Assembly: GCA_003255025.1 (NCBI GenBank)
Contig: QANY01003987.1
Coordinates: 747,546-811,545 of the forward strand
Origin: Datisca glomerata
Taxonomy: Eukaryota > Streptophyta > Magnoliopsida > Cucurbitales > Datiscaceae
Direction of reading: 5' to 3'
Length of the DNA stretch: 64,000 nt
In this document: piece by piece, positions 44,327 to 57,559 of the stretch
Numbering within the stretch: position 1 is the stretch's first letter
Layout: each line of letters starts with the position of its first letter
Made by a program: the position numbers and the translations under genes
The notes under the pieces: generated by a model
Told to the model about the DNA's origin: nothing
Seen by the model: only the letters and a program-made list of their open reading frames with translations
Databases searched by the model: none

Positions 44327-45633
44327 TGGAAAAACTACTAGATGAGATCTAAAGTTTTTCACCTCAAACACACTAGGACATGTGTGGGCAACTAGAATAA
44401 ATCAAAGACAATTTTATATCACTAAATGTACTCAACACATGAGATCTAGAGATTTTAAAGAATGACTATTGAAAGACAAAATTCTGAGAGAATTAGGAAA
44501 ACAACAGACCTTTAATCACATAGTTGCACACTGATTGCAGTTGCAGCACTGAGACTAATAGAATAATATCAATATATATCTTTTAGGTCAAAGTTCATCA
44601 GATTATTTTAGGGATTTACACAAATAAAAAAATAAATATTATTTAATTTCATAAATCAAATATTCTATTTCACTTATTGATCAACACAAAATTAATTGAT
44701 AAAATTATTTAATTAATTTCAATATTTATATTAAATAATTTAATTAATTATTTTTAACTAATTAATTATATATAATTATCTCATAATTATGTATTTGCTC
44801 CAGAAATTTAATTTCAGTCGCAAGTTAGTCATTTTCTCATATCCTAAAATATTCACTTTCTAGACTGTGTAGTACAGAGGTGACTTGGGGATCATGGACC
44901 GATAATTCTAAGCTCCAATAAATCAGATGATTAATTAAACTCTTTAATTAAATAATCTTATTTATTAATATCATTATTACTCCATTATAAATATGGAATT
45001 GTACTCTTAGTAATTACAGAATATATTTACATTATACTCTCGTGTAGGTTATTGATATAATCACTTCATGTAGTTCTTTCCTCCAATTATTAGTTCATAA
45101 ATTAGAGCTGGTCAAAATTATTGTTTTACCATTCTAACTACCTTTTGATCCTTAAGTACCATTAATTCACTAAAGAATAGTCAATTTATAATCCTATTAT
45201 AAATTTGATTACATAAGATCATCAGTTTGGATGTATATTAAATCTTTATGATAAACTATAAGTTAATAAAAATATTAATCTACATCGGTCTTGTCCTATA
45301 TAATCTAATTATATAAAGTACTTTCAGTAAGATCTCTATCCACATCAATGATCTGGATCTAGATCACATGCATTCATAATGCTTAGTGAACCTACTAGCA
45401 ACCATTCATTAAAGATTCTATACTTTAATATGTTACGGACTATTATATTCATTATCTATGATCTTATATATAAATTATTGAACCAATAATTCACAAGATG
45501 GCAACCACCTACCCACTTTCAGATATTTATATATAAATAATTCAACAATAATTCAAAAGAACAATTATAAGAAAAAATATAATTTCATATTAAAAATGTC
45601 TAAACACATGCTTTAAGGGCACTATGCCCAATA
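44327..45633 (-). repeat. Copia-type LTR
   Basis: On the minus strand it begins TATTGGGCATAGTGCCCTTA, close to the usual TGTTGGGCATAGTGCCC start of some plant copia LTRs, and ends TTTTTCCA. No internal region of the same element follows and the flanking 5-mers differ. It is either a solo LTR whose flanks were rearranged or a truncation product. Confidence 0.6.
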
Positions 45634-45637
45634 ATTC

Positions 45638-46560
45638 GCAGATGACATACTTATTTTTGAACCAATCTTGAATATGTGAAAGATATTAAAATGTTTCTCT
45701 CTATGCTAATTTTGTTATGAAAAATATGTAAAAACTGATGTGATCTTAGGTATTAAGATCACAAGAAGTCTTAATACCTTAGCATTTATGTGTAATCGCA
45801 CTGCGAGAGAAATTGCTATAGAAGTTTGGTCATTTGGATCCAAAAACCAATATCGATTCCGTTCAATCAAAGTATTGAATTAATGAAGAATTCTTGAAGA
45901 TGTTCATCTCAAATAGACTACCCTAGGATTATTGGAAGTCTTATGTACTTAATAAATTGTATTAGACCTAATGTGACATGTGCAGTTGGCATATTAAGCC
46001 GATTTGCCAGTTATCCAAGTAAAGAACATGGGATGCTATTACTCTAGTACTTAAGATACTTGAAAGGAACAATGACTTTGGTCCATGTTATAAAGGATAC
46101 AGATCTATGCTATAAGTTTATAGTGATGCTAGTTGAAACATCAACATTGAATCTCGACAATTGGTTAGGGATCCAAGATCAAACACATGTATAACTAATT
46201 CAATTTCAAAATATGAGTTAGTAGCTCTTGGAGCAGAATATAAGGAGGGCGATTGGCTTAGAGACATTACTTTCTATCTGTGATAGTCAAGCAATCTTAG
46301 CTCTCGTGCTGCGATTATAAATAATTAGAAGTCAAGATACACATTAAGCAACTAATAGGGTTATGAACAAGGTTATGACAATAGCAAATATTAAGCAACC
46401 AATATCAATAACAAAATACACATGAATTGTTTCATGGAAATCCTAAACATCACAATTCACTAGTTTGTCAAATAAGTGTCTAGTAACTTCAGGATGAACA
46501 TCAACAACTAAAAAAATCATTCACAAATTTTATTTTTATTGTGCATGATTTGATTTATCT
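45638..46560 (+). pseudogene. Copia reverse transcriptase and RNase H fragment
   Basis: It starts exactly at the catalytic box (FADDILIF) and continues with DVILGIKITRSLNTLAFMCN, IIGSLMYLINCIRPNVTCAV, LSRFASYPSKEHG, LRYLKGTMT, and SKYELVALGAEYKE. These are copia RT end and RNase H landmarks on the plus strand. Many stops are present. The part upstream of FADD has been replaced by the LTR at 44327. Confidence 0.82.
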
Positions 46561-47086
46561 TCCACATCAGATAGTTCAATTGTTGTTTCTTTTTATTTTT
46601 TGCCCTTATCTTTTAAGGTAAAGTACAAAGTTACTTATAATGTTAGATAAAAAATTTATCTACAAAAAATCTCCATTTGATAATGGTAAAACTCTTAGTA
46701 GACTATATGCATGTTATGTATGAAAATTATCTAAGAATTATGTAAAAATATCATATACCAGTTAGTGTAAATATGTAAAATACGTACCATTGAGATTGTG
46801 TATACAAATTATAAAAACATCACCCAAATCACCATTTGAGTCAAATGGTAGTTTATAATATAAAAAAGTTACAAGCAATCAGACAAATAAATTGTATATC
46901 ATAAGGTAAAATGAAAATTTACCATCATTTCATACAAGCATGAAGTTGTGGGGGTGTTGATTTTCTTTCTGGCTCTAGTTTATTTTATTGTACAAAATGT
47001 TGTTCCATTAACCAATTTACAGCAAACAAAAAATTATTTAAACTAAAATCAAATGCCCAAATGTAGGAACAAATACTAGAAAGCCT
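46561..47086. other. AT-rich intergenic sequence
   Basis: No supported feature. It ends at the target duplication of the LINE. Confidence 0.5.
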
Positions 47087-47274
47087 AATGTGAGTCCGGG
47101 TCGTTATGGGTTTCTCTCAGGATGAGAGTTAGCCGCTAGCTTGTCTTGGCGTAGGGGAGACTGGTGGGGTAGCTTTCTTCATTGGACTTTGTCTTGGAGC
47201 TCATAGAAGGTGGGTAGGTGGTTTCCATCTTGTCACTTTCCATCTTTTACTCCTTTTTCTTTACTATTTCCCAC

Positions 47275-48285
47275 ATGGAGGAGTTGGACACTCTTTGCAA
47301 TGCTTTATCTCTAACGCATGAAGAAGAGCGTGTTTTGGAGGTAGTTGAAATAGGTTTCGATAGACTACTGGAACCAAAGCTTTGTCTTATTTTTAAAGTG
47401 CTATCAAAGAAGACAATTAACAAAAATGATCTCAAGCAAACTCTAGTCCAACTATGGAAGCCAGGGAAAGGAGCCCAAATTAAAAACATCAGAAATGAAC
47501 TGTTCGTGGCTCAATTGAAGCACCCATTGGACATGAAGTGGGTTCTTCTCAATCATGGCACTTCGACAAAGCCCTCATTCTAATAGGAGAGTTGGATGAA
47601 AAAATAAAAACATCTAAGATGCGTTTAAATGAGGTATGCTTCTGGATTCAAGTTCATAATCTACTACTTTCATTTATGACCGCTGAAATGGGGAAAATTG
47701 GAAACAATTTGGGGACTTTTATTGATGTGGATGAGCATCCTGAATAGGGTTGTTACTTAAGGATTAAATTACGTTTAAATGTCCTAAAGCATCTAAGAAA
47801 AGGAATGAAAATCAAAATTAATGGGAGTTCTGATCCGATCTGGGTAGATTTCAAATATGAGAAACTACTAGACTTTTGCTATCACTGCGGGTTGCTCTGT
47901 CATATGATGAAAGATTTCTGCGAGGAGGGAAGGTAATGTTGCAGATGAAAATAAGAAAAGGAACCAGTATAGTAGCATCCTTCGGGCAGGAGAAATTGGT
48001 GGAAAAAAATCAAAATTCGGCGTGAGAATGAGAGATACAGAGGATAGAAGGGTGAATAAATTAGAGAGAAATGTTAAAGAAATTTTCAGATCTGGTTCTG
48101 GGTTGGATATTAATGGAGGAAAGGAAAGGAATGTGGCTCTTATCGCCAGCGATGGGAGTCAATCAGGGGTTCTGTCTAAGAATATTCATAACATGGGAAA
48201 TGGAGGCACTAATTTGGTGATGGAGGGTGAGGATGGGTCTGTTAAAGGAGGGATCTTCAGGAAAATTAGAGAGGGAGTCAAGTAG
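47275..48285 (+). pseudogene. LINE ORF1 (DUF4283-like, zinc knuckle), broken
   Basis: Starts at the ATG at 47275 (MEELDTLCNALSLTHEEE). LIFKVLSKKTINKNDLKQTL and LVQLWKPGKGAQIKNI are the landmarks of the plant LINE ORF1 DUF4283 domain. A frameshift near 47545 and a TAG at about 47755 interrupt it. The zinc knuckle near 47875-47925 reads CYHCGLLCHMMKDFC. A charged tail continues to about 48285. ORF1 proteins bind the LINE RNA. Confidence 0.85.
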
Positions 48286-48685
48286 TAGCCGAAGGAGGCC
48301 TTAATAGTGAAAGCCTGATACAGATGGACATAACAAATGGTAATTCATGTTGGGGGAATGGGGTTTTGTCAATGGGGCAAAGTAATGCTCTTATGTTTAC
48401 AGCCAACAGTGAGAACATGGACCTGGAAGACATGGTTACCAAGAAAGTGTTCTCTAGAGTTGATTCAAAAAGAGGTAGAGGCAAAGGTCGAGGTGGAAGG
48501 AGAGGGTCCGATTCTGGGAGTGTGTAAAGAAGGATAAAAAATTGGAATAAGGCATATATGGGTGCTAAAACGGAAGGCATCTCTCATTTTTTCTTCTATT
48601 TTAAAAAATTTAAAAAAATTGATGGTATTGTGGTGGGCTATACATCCAAAGCAGTGGGTGTCGAGGAGTGAACCCGCTGTGAGCA

Positions 48686-49525
48686 ATGAGGGTGCTAAGT
48701 CTGAATGCCTGGGGCTTGGTGAAGGCCCAGGCATTCAGGGCTTTGCACCAACCGGTGCAAAGCAAGAATCCAGATGTCATTTTCCTTTCAGAAACAAAAC
48801 TTGAGGCTCTCGCTATGGATGATGTCAAAAGGAGGTCAGGTTTTTCTAATGGAGTTTCGGTTGACAGAGTGGGGATTGGAAGGGGCTTGGCCTTATTGTG
48901 GAGGGGGAATGTTTCTCTCGTAGTTTGTTCTTTTTCGGTGGGTCACATTGATGCAAGGATTACTATGGAGGGAGGTCGAGTTTGGAGGCTTACTATTTTC
49001 TATAGCAACCCGGTAACTATCTTTAGGATCCATCTATGAAACTTACTCAAAAGGCTCTCTGATGCGTACAATGAGTCTTGGATTGTGATTGGTGATTTTA
49101 ATGAGGTGCTTGACAATTCTTAGAAATTTGGGGGCAACCCAAAACTTTCATCTCAATTGGAGCAGTTTAGCTCGACTATGGATTTTTATGGACTTTCTGA
49201 TCTGGAATTCAAGGGTCCTAAATTTACATGGGTTAACAATGGACAAGGGCATGAGTTTATTAAAGAAAGGCTTGACAGGGCTTTTGCTTTAGAAGACTGG
49301 AAAAATTGGTTTAGGGGAGCATGGGTCGAGGTTATGGGGTTCCTTACTTCTGATCATAGAGCACTTATGACCCATGTAGTGGAACAATTACCCCAATTTT
49401 ACAGGATGAGGGGGACGAGATGCAGGTTTCACTTCAAAGCTCTATGGACCCATGAGGAGGGATGTAATGAGGTTATTAATCGGGTTTGGGGAACAATGCA
49501 GGCAATCTCAATGCCAAGACTTTAA
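48686..49525 (+). pseudogene. LINE ORF2, apurinic endonuclease domain, broken
   Basis: ORF2 begins MRVLSLNAWGLVKAQAFRAL at 48686. Endonuclease landmarks follow: DVIFLSETKLE, GIGRGLALLWRG, VIGDFNEVLD (49085-49115), FTWVNNGQG, RLDRAFALEDW and TSDHRALM. The SDH and GDFN catalytic motifs are intact. A frameshift occurs near 49030. Confidence 0.9.
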
Positions 49526-50029
49526 GGGGGAATCTAAACCATTGCGCGCAAGCCTTACGCCAATGGAGGAAGGGGACGTTTGGGAATATTGTGAAGAATC
49601 TCAAGCAGAAAAGAGATAGAATTGATCGTCTCAAAGACTAGGGGAATTCCAAGGAGGTGTGGGAGGAAGCCCAGAATGTCCATGCTGAAATCATTAGACT
49701 TGAGAATCAAGAAGATATGTTTTGGAAGTAACAATCGTGTATGGATTGGCTAAAATGGGGTGACAAAAACATAAAGTTCTTCCATTCAAGGGGGTCAGAA
49801 CAAAAGAAGAATAACACTACTGTAGGCTTATTTGACAACGATGGGTGTTGGCATGAGGAGTAGAAAAAAATTGGAACAGTTATCAATGATTAATTTGATT
49901 AGCTTTTCTCTTCTCAGAGGCCTTGGGAAGAGGACTTAGCTAAAGTTCTGGACACGATTGAACTAGAAGCTACGGATAGCATGAATGCTCTTATGGATCG
50001 GCCTTCTTGGAGGATGAGATTTTTTATGC

Positions 50030-51090
50030 TCTGATGGGGATGCACCCAGATGGTTTTCCAGCTCTCTTCTACCAAAAATATTGGCATATTATGGGGAAGG
50101 ACACTACTCAGCTTTGTGTGGATTGCTTAAATGGCTGCTAAGGTATGGAAGCTATCAATAAAACTATTATTGTTCTTATCCCGAAAGTGCAGAGTCCTAC
50201 TTATGTGTCTGAATTTAGACTGATCAGTTTATGTAATGTTATTTATAAAATTATATCTAAGTCTATAGCAAATTGGTTGAAATTGATTATGCCTTATATG
50301 ATTTAAGAGTGCCAAAGTGCTTTCTTAAAGGGCCAACAAATTACTGACAATGTTACAGTAGCTTTCGAAATGATTTGTGCTCTTAATAAAAGAGAGTCTA
50401 GGAAGGTGGGTTTCACTACCACGAAGCTTGATATGACCAAAGCTTATGATAGAGTTGAGTGGTGCTTCATTAAAGGTATGATGGAAAGGCTGAGGTTCAG
50501 TCAATCCTAGGTTTCCTTGATTATGAGTTGTATGTCTTCTATTTCTTATGCTTTTTCTATCAATGGGGAGACTATCGGGAACATATTACCCTATGGAGGT
50601 TTCAGACAGGGTGACCCTCTTTCTCCCTACTTACTCATTTCAGTGGTTGAGTGTCTTTCTGCTTTGATTAATGATAGGCAGAATAAGGGTAAGATTTTAT
50701 GTCCTAGCACTTGCAGAAGAGGGCCTAGGGTTTCTCATTTTTTTTTGCTGATGATAGTATAATATTCTGCAAAGCGAATATAGATAATTGTATTTTTTTT
50801 TTTGAAAAATATGTTAATGGACTACTCTAGAGCCTCGAGCCAGTTGGTTAAGTTTGATAAGTCGGTGATGGTATTCTCCCCGAATACCTCCCAAGCTTTG
50901 AAAAAGGAGACAGCTTCTATTCTGGGGGTGAAGATAACCCCTTGTCATGGGAAATATCTGGGCTTACTGTCACTGGTGAGATTAGGGAAGAGAATGTTGT
51001 TTGATTTAGTGGTTTCAAAGGCTAAATCTATGATGAATGGATGTAGGGAAGGCAATTTTCAACTAGGGGAAAGGAAATCCTTATTAAGGC
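50030..51090 (+). pseudogene. LINE ORF2, reverse transcriptase domain, broken
   Basis: IIVLIPKVQSPTYVSEFRLI, SLCNVIYKIISKSIANWLK, TTKLDMTKAYDRVEW (first catalytic Asp), GGFRQGDPLSPYLLI and the FADD box at about 50740-50755 are recognisable. A T-homopolymer next to FADD and several stops break the frame. Confidence 0.9.
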
Positions 51091-52762
51091 AGTAATCCAG
51101 TCTCTTCCTACATATTCAATGAATGTGTTCAAATTACCTATTTCCTTTTGCAAGGATTTGAGTGCATCTATGGTGAAGTTTTGGTGGGGCTCCTCAGATC
51201 AAAATAGGAAAATTCATTGGCTTGTTTGGGAGAAGATGTGTAGACCGAAACATGAAGGAGGGTTGGGTTTTAGGTCCTTGGAGCTTTTTAACCAAGCTCT
51301 CTTAGTAAAGAAAATCTGGTGTATTCTGTCCAATCTGTCCTCTCTAGTCTCTAGAGTGCTTAAGAGTTGGTATTTCCCCAACTATTTAGTGTTGGAGTGT
51401 GATTTAAAACCGGGTTGTTCGTTTCTTTGGAGAAGATTAATTTAGGGGAGATGGATTATAAAAAAGGGTATCGTTGGAGAATTTGCAATGGGAGGTTGAT
51501 TATGGTGTTTGAGGATCCTTGGATCCCTAGACCAAATTCTCTCCGCCCGATTTCCCGCAACAGTTCCATGAGTGATCTTAGAGTTACAGATCTGTTAGTT
51601 GATGGGGTTTGGAACATAAGCCTTATTCAACAAGTGTTCCTTCCCATGGATAGAGAGCACATTTTATCCATTCCTTCGCGTAGCTTGTACGTGGAGGATA
51701 AGATTATTTGTCACTTCAATCAGAAAGGCATTTACTCGGTCAAGAGCAGTTACTTTGTAGCTTTAAACTCCCAAAATAGATGTGGGTCCTCTAACAGCAA
51801 CCCCCTTGAGAATTGGTGGAAATGAATTTGGAATTTGAATATTCCAAGTAAAGTGAAAAAATTTATTTGGAAAGCCACTAATGATTTCATTCCCTCGGGT
51901 TTTAATCTAGCCCAGAGAAAAATCAAAGAAGATAATAGGTGCTTCTTTGTGGTCAGATGGATATGACGGTTCATGCTCTATACTTATGCCCTTTCTCTGC
52001 TTCGGTTTGGAATGAAGAAAACATCCTTCCCCATATTCCTAAAAAGAGTAATTGTTGACCTATGGCTGATTTTATATCCTTTTTCTGCTTGAATTTAGAT
52101 CAGATTTTTCTTTGCAGGTTTGCTGTAATTTGCTGGGCTCTATGGTTTTGTAGAAACAAGGCTGTCCAATCTGAGCCCATGGCCTTATCTACTGATATCT
52201 TAGCTTGGGTGGACAAATATATTGAAGATTTCTCCTTAGCTAACAGGAGCGAAATTCATAATCGGGTCCAATCTTGTAGAAATTGGTCTAGACCGAATAT
52301 GGGAGAGCTGGAGTTGAATGTTGATGGTGCTACTAGTAGCAATGGAGTGTGTGGTTTGGGTGGTTTAATTCGTAACCATGACAGAGACACCATTCTTGCG
52401 TTCACTATGAACATTCGTGGCTCATTTCAGCCTTTGATAGTTGAAGCTCTAGCTTTGAGAGAGGATCTCCATTAACTAAGCAGCAGAATTTTGTGTTGAA
52501 TGAGATTAATTCTGATTGTCTCTTGGTTATCCAAGGTTTGTCTTCTTCTTTTGATGATTTTTATGATGCTGGTGGTGTTTTGGAAGACTGTAGGAGCTTG
52601 ATCTCGACTTTACAGAACCCTCGCCTGAGTCATTATCCTCGTTCGGCCAATGAGGATGCCCATTATCTTACTCGCTGGAGTGTTTCCATCTCAGGGCGCC
52701 ATTTGTCGCTGTTTGAATGTCCCGCTTGTATTCTTGATGTGGTTTGTTCGAATGTTCCATAG
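51091..52762 (+). pseudogene. LINE ORF2, zf-RVT and RNase H region, broken
   Basis: RRCVDRNMKEG-type connection, then RWRICNGRLIMVFEDPWIPR and IWNLNIPSKVKKFIWKATND from the zf-RVT part (51460-51900). A plant L1-type RNase H follows: MGELELNVDGATSSNGVCGL (first Asp), IVEALALRED (Glu), EINSDCLLVI (Asp), and RSANEDAHYLTRW. It ends at a stop near 52760, 35 bp before the A run. Confidence 0.88.
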
Positions 52763-52809
52763 TTTTGTCTTTAGCATTTTGCTAGTTTAAAAAAAATACT
52801 CGAAAGCCT

Positions 52810-53089
52810 CGCATAAGAAGGTTTTGCGGTGGCTGTTTTGTGGTTGCGTACTAGAGGTTTTATGAATCCTTCATGTGAAAAGATAAGTCCAACATGGTGA
52901 GTGTAGAAATCGCTAGATGAAACAAGAAGATAGAATGTTGTGTATTATGCCTATTCAATGTAGTTTGTCATTGTGGCATTGTGCAAGAATCGCCCTAAAA
53001 TAAAATATAACTGCAAATTTGATCCACCTATAATATATTAACCAAAAATGTCCCTTCTATAATAAAAATATAATTAAAATAGAATAATT
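52810..53089. other. Intergenic sequence
   Basis: Nothing supported. It directly follows the LINE target duplication. Confidence 0.5.
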
Positions 53090-53258
53090 CTAGAGTGATC
53101 AAGTAATTGACCAAGTTTTAAGAGACCAAGTGATGTGTCAATCATTTATAGGTTGGTGTTTGATGACTCATTAAAATGATTTGACAAAGTAACCTAATTG
53201 CCACGTCACTTGATCATTTAAAACTTGGTCAATTATTTGGTCGACGTAGAATCACTCT
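53090..53258. mobile_element. Short MITE-like inverted repeat
   Basis: The left arm has GAGTGATCAAGTAATTGACC then AAGTTTTAAGAGACCAAGTG. The right arm, complemented, has GAGTGATTCTACGTCGACCA then AAGTTTTAAATGATCAAGTG. About 50-bp arms enclose a 170-bp element. The target duplication is unclear. Confidence 0.6.
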
Positions 53259-56200
53259 TTGAAATAACTAATATAAAATACTCTAAAATATAAAGAAATT
53301 GCACCAAATAAATAAATTTTTAAAGCGAGTTTAAGAAATAGCAGTTTTTTAAACTTTAGGTAAAATAGACAATTTTTTTGCCACGTCATCAACCACATGT
53401 ATAGTTTGAAGATTTTAACCTTGAATATACAGGTTTAGCAATCTGATTTGGTGGGTACTTTTAATTAATAAAAAAATATGATAATTAATGATTTATAATT
53501 CAAATGTTATTTCATTGATTTTTGTTTTTAATTAAATTAGGAAATAATTAATGATTAATTATATTTTCCTTAATATCAGCTAAAGTTTATTAAGAAAATC
53601 TTCTTTCAAATCAATGACATTATCAATACCTCTTATATACCCGAAAAGTCTTAGTATATCAAATTTTTAAAGTTTGAACGGTTATGGTAAAACAATATGT
53701 TTCTTGTTGAATGGTTATGGTAAATCAAATTTCAAATGGTACATCATTTATATATCTCTCATATACTCGAAAAATCATCAAACAAAAAATATGTAGATTA
53801 AATATCTCAAATTTAAAATTTTGAGCATTAATTACATCTTTAATACGATTAATCCAGCATGGGCTACATGAGCTCCCATTAGTTTAGGGTCATTTTAGTA
53901 AAAAATTATTGACAAATTAAGAAACCTGCTATTTAGCTAAAACTATTGAAAAATTAATATTTCTTAAGATAGCCCCCCAAAACTTATCTATTCTACAAAA
54001 TTTACCTAAAATATATCTTCATCCCCCTATTTTCATTTTTTTCTCATGCACTCTCACTGAATTTGAATCTCGCTACGACACTAACCACGAGCAACCGCCC
54101 ATTGCGCCACCACCAACCACGTTCTACTATCATCGTGTAATACTTCGTGATTTCTTCAATCGCCCTTGGAGCTTGGATTTTTCATTCCCGTTGCTCATCT
54201 ATGTTGATTTTTTAGCTTATTCTGAGATTTTCTATGATTTTTCGACGTCTTGGTCATCGTTTCGTGAGTGGTGGTTCTCAGAAAACGCACATCTGGTGTA
54301 AATATTTGTTTCTCATGTATAAACAAGTTGTTTACACGTGAAAACAAGTTGTTTACTGAGTAAACATACTATTTATTCGATGAAACTTTTTATTTAAACA
54401 CGTTTTCTATATGCACACAATATTACCCTATGTAAACACTTCTTACCATGCCTAAAGAAGAAGATGAATCTGATTATTTTCTTAAAAAGACTATTTCTAC
54501 AGTGAAGAAACTTGAGAGCCATTTTTACATTTGAAACTTTAAATAGGATCATTCACTATAATTTCTTTTGGTATTTGGTTTGGACCATTTTACTTAATAA
54601 AACCTTTAATGGCCATTTTTGTTGTATACTACCGTAAATCGGGTCATTCTTGTACTTATCCCTCATGTCATGTGCTTTTCCTTCTTGATTTCTAATTGGG
54701 TTATGGGGTTAGCTACGATCACGTCATAATCCAACGAAACCATTGGAAGCAAGCATCGGTCGTAAAGGAATAGATGATGGGTCGGCCGTTTGGTGCCCAT
54801 GGAGCCTCAATAGTCTATAAAAGGGGAAATTTAGATAGTATTTATCATAATTAGGTTATTTTTAAATAAATCATAAAAATATCCTTAAGTATGAAAAACA
54901 TCCGAACTAGTCACTTTAAGGGTGGTACGCTTCCGAAAAAAATTTGATGCTAAACAAAAACTTCGGCAAAAAAAGTGCAGTAAGTAGTATATATGATATA
55001 TGCTATATATATTAAGTATATTATATATTATATTGACATTTTGTTTTCTTACCAAATATAAGATTTTAAAATCATATATGTTGTATATTTAGTATATTTT
55101 TTGTATGTATTTAATTGGAATATTTCACATTAGTTAGATTTTGTGATAATAAGAATATTAGATTATATTTTTTTCATTATTTATTATATGTAGTATAATA
55201 TATTCTGTAATAAATGTAATTACATGATCGTTTCTTGAAATCTTAAATTTTATTAACATGGAATTTATACAAACATACTCAGAATCTCAGATAGAGAGAG
55301 ATATACACACATGTTCTTCAGTACATGGTTGTTTTGATGTTATTATGTGGGGCGATAGTAGTAAGTTGGGTGGATACGTACCTAGATCTAGTAATAAACT
55401 AAAATATTAATTGATTTATTAAGTTAATTAATTGGCTAATTTAATTAATTAAAATANAAGGGGAAGGTGGAGAGTGGGGTCGGGCTTAAAAGTTGAGTGG
55501 CTTTTTGAAAAAAAATGCAGTGAATAGACAAGTCTAGAAGTATGAGTTATGAAATAGCCCCCATTTTTTATAAGGTAAATGGCAATTTTCGATGTGCCAC
55601 ATCACCTGTTTATTTACTCTAATTTCATGTTGACAGATTTGCCCTCAATAAGTTGTTACGCATGGTTGATTATGTGAGTCCACTATAATTAATTAGTACA
55701 ATAAAGAAAAAATAGTTTACATATTTATGATAAGTTAAATATGAAATCTATATTTATATTTACCCTATTATATTCAAGAACTAATTATGAATTTTCTGTT
55801 ATGGATATATATTTTTCCATAACCAATTGTTATTATTTAGGATAAGGACGATTTTCCATAATTTTAGCTAATTTGGTTTAATTGATTTTCATTATTATGG
55901 AAAAAATATTATAATTCAGCATTAGGTCTATCAGTTCACACATAATTAACTTTCTTCGTCATTCATCTTATTTTTGAACCAGTAATTCATATATCAATCT
56001 TTCAAGATTTGTAGTAAAAAAACCTATTTGTTTCGCCGATTGAACGTGGTTAACGGAGTTCTATTAACCATAATGATCTAAAATCAATTGAAACTAAAAA
56101 TGTAAATCATTTTTTCTAATAAAATAAGTATTTAAAAATGTAAAAAAAATCTCGCTCAAGCATCAACTAATAGGTAAATCAACTTCAATCTCCATCAACC

Positions 56201-57099
56201 TTCGAAAGCAATTAACAGTATACCGGCAATAATAGTCAATCGTTAGCAATAATATTCAATCGGCTTAACAATTTGGTTTTTTTATTACAACTTCAATCTC
56301 CACAACCGATTCTTAATTCCGGTCATATTTCATTGATCTCACGAATACAATCTTTAGATTTTAGTTTTTTATTTTAATTTTTCTAAATTGAATGACTTAC
56401 GTTTTTTTATTAAATTGACAAAAAGAGATGGACATTGAAGTTGATTTATTCTTATATTGATAGTTGGACGTTTTTTTTCAAACTCTAATTTCACTACGAA
56501 ATATTATTTTACATTTATGATTTATAATTTATTCCTAAACAAATTTAAACTTATTTCTAAATTATCATTTATTACGGAAGTTGTTGATAATGTGATAAAT
56601 TTAAAGTTTAAATTTCAAAAATATATAGTTTCCTTAATTATAAGTATATATAGTGGTATATCAATAACTTTCATTCGATTGGCCAATATTTATAATGTAA
56701 TTGATTTATATAGATTAAGGGCATTATGATCTAAATTTATTGAGGGTTTTGTAAACTTGCTAACTTACCTATAATTTTTTAAACCAGACTATTTTTTAAC
56801 ATACTACTAGTAAACTTGTCTATATTGAAAAAATTTCCTTTTTTTATGACAGCTTGCAACTAGGCCATTTTTTACATTTATTATTGGACTTTTTACACAT
56901 CTAGAAACTATTTAAAAAATTAATACAAAATTAGATAACTACTTTCATAATCATAAAAAATAGGTAAACTAATGGATCCACTAACCAAAATTACTTATCT
57001 TCCTATTATACCCATTTATTATCTTTAACAATTTTTTTAAAAAAAATTGGAAATACCCATAAGTCGTAAATTTTAACTTTTTTAAAATTTCCTAAAATC
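53259..57099. other. AT-rich intergenic region without a supported gene
   Basis: No coding region with recognisable homology or long ORF. A moderately GC-richer patch at 54050-54300 (CGACACTAACCACGAGCAAC) resembles decayed coding or captured exon sequence but could not be translated convincingly. AAACAAGTTGTTTA is repeated near 54325-54355. An ambiguous base is at 55457. Confidence 0.5.
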
Positions 57100-57170
57100 T
57101 CCTTCCACGCTCTCTCTCTCCCTCCTTCCACGTCTCTCTCCCCCTCCTTCCACATCTCTCTCTCAATCAT
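57100..57170. repeat. CT-rich minisatellite
   Basis: About three copies of a 26-27-base unit close to CCTCCTTCCACGTCTCTCTC. Confidence 0.75.
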
Positions 57171-57559
57171 AATATATATGCATATGGTAGATTGTGGAAT
57201 CCAAAAAATAAAATTTTTTAATGAAAAATAAAATAGGGTATTTCTCAAATAAGAGCATAGAAGAAAATTATCAATTGATAGACAATTAATGATTGGCACA
57301 GTACTTATTGCATTTTGTTTGAAAAAGATAAGAGCGAATAATTAAGTTTGACAAACTGAATACAACACATGATATTTGTAACATGTTTAACTGATCCATA
57401 AGGATACAAATAAGGAAGGATTAATGTTATTATGTTCCTGGCTATTAGATTGTTAATTGTTAATAAGTTACCTATATATAATTGTTATTATGTTAGATTG
57501 TATAAACGTGAGAGTAGGAGTTAAAGAATGTTTTGTTGTTATTTGCTTTACAAAAAATT

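Larger units (their letters stand above)
47087..52794 (+). mobile_element. Full-length L1-type LINE with 15-bp target duplication
   Basis: AATACTAGAAAGCCT (47072-47086) and AATACTCGAAAGCCT (52795-52809) flank the element and differ at one base. The element has a 5' leader, ORF1 with a DUF4283-like domain and zinc knuckle, and ORF2 with apurinic endonuclease, reverse transcriptase, zf-RVT and RNase H. It ends in a short A run after 52780. Both ORFs carry stops, so it is not autonomous now. Confidence 0.93.

Noticed and set aside
53330..54000. Possible Mutator-like element with AAATAGCAG-type ends
   Set aside because: Inverted similarity between the ends is short and patchy; boundaries cannot be supported.
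56457..56729. 90-codon ORF in AT-rich DNA
   Set aside because: Composition is Phe/Ile/Asn/Lys-rich as expected by chance and no homology is recognisable.
57006..57299. 97-codon ORF on the minus strand
   Set aside because: It includes the CT-rich minisatellite and has no recognisable domain.
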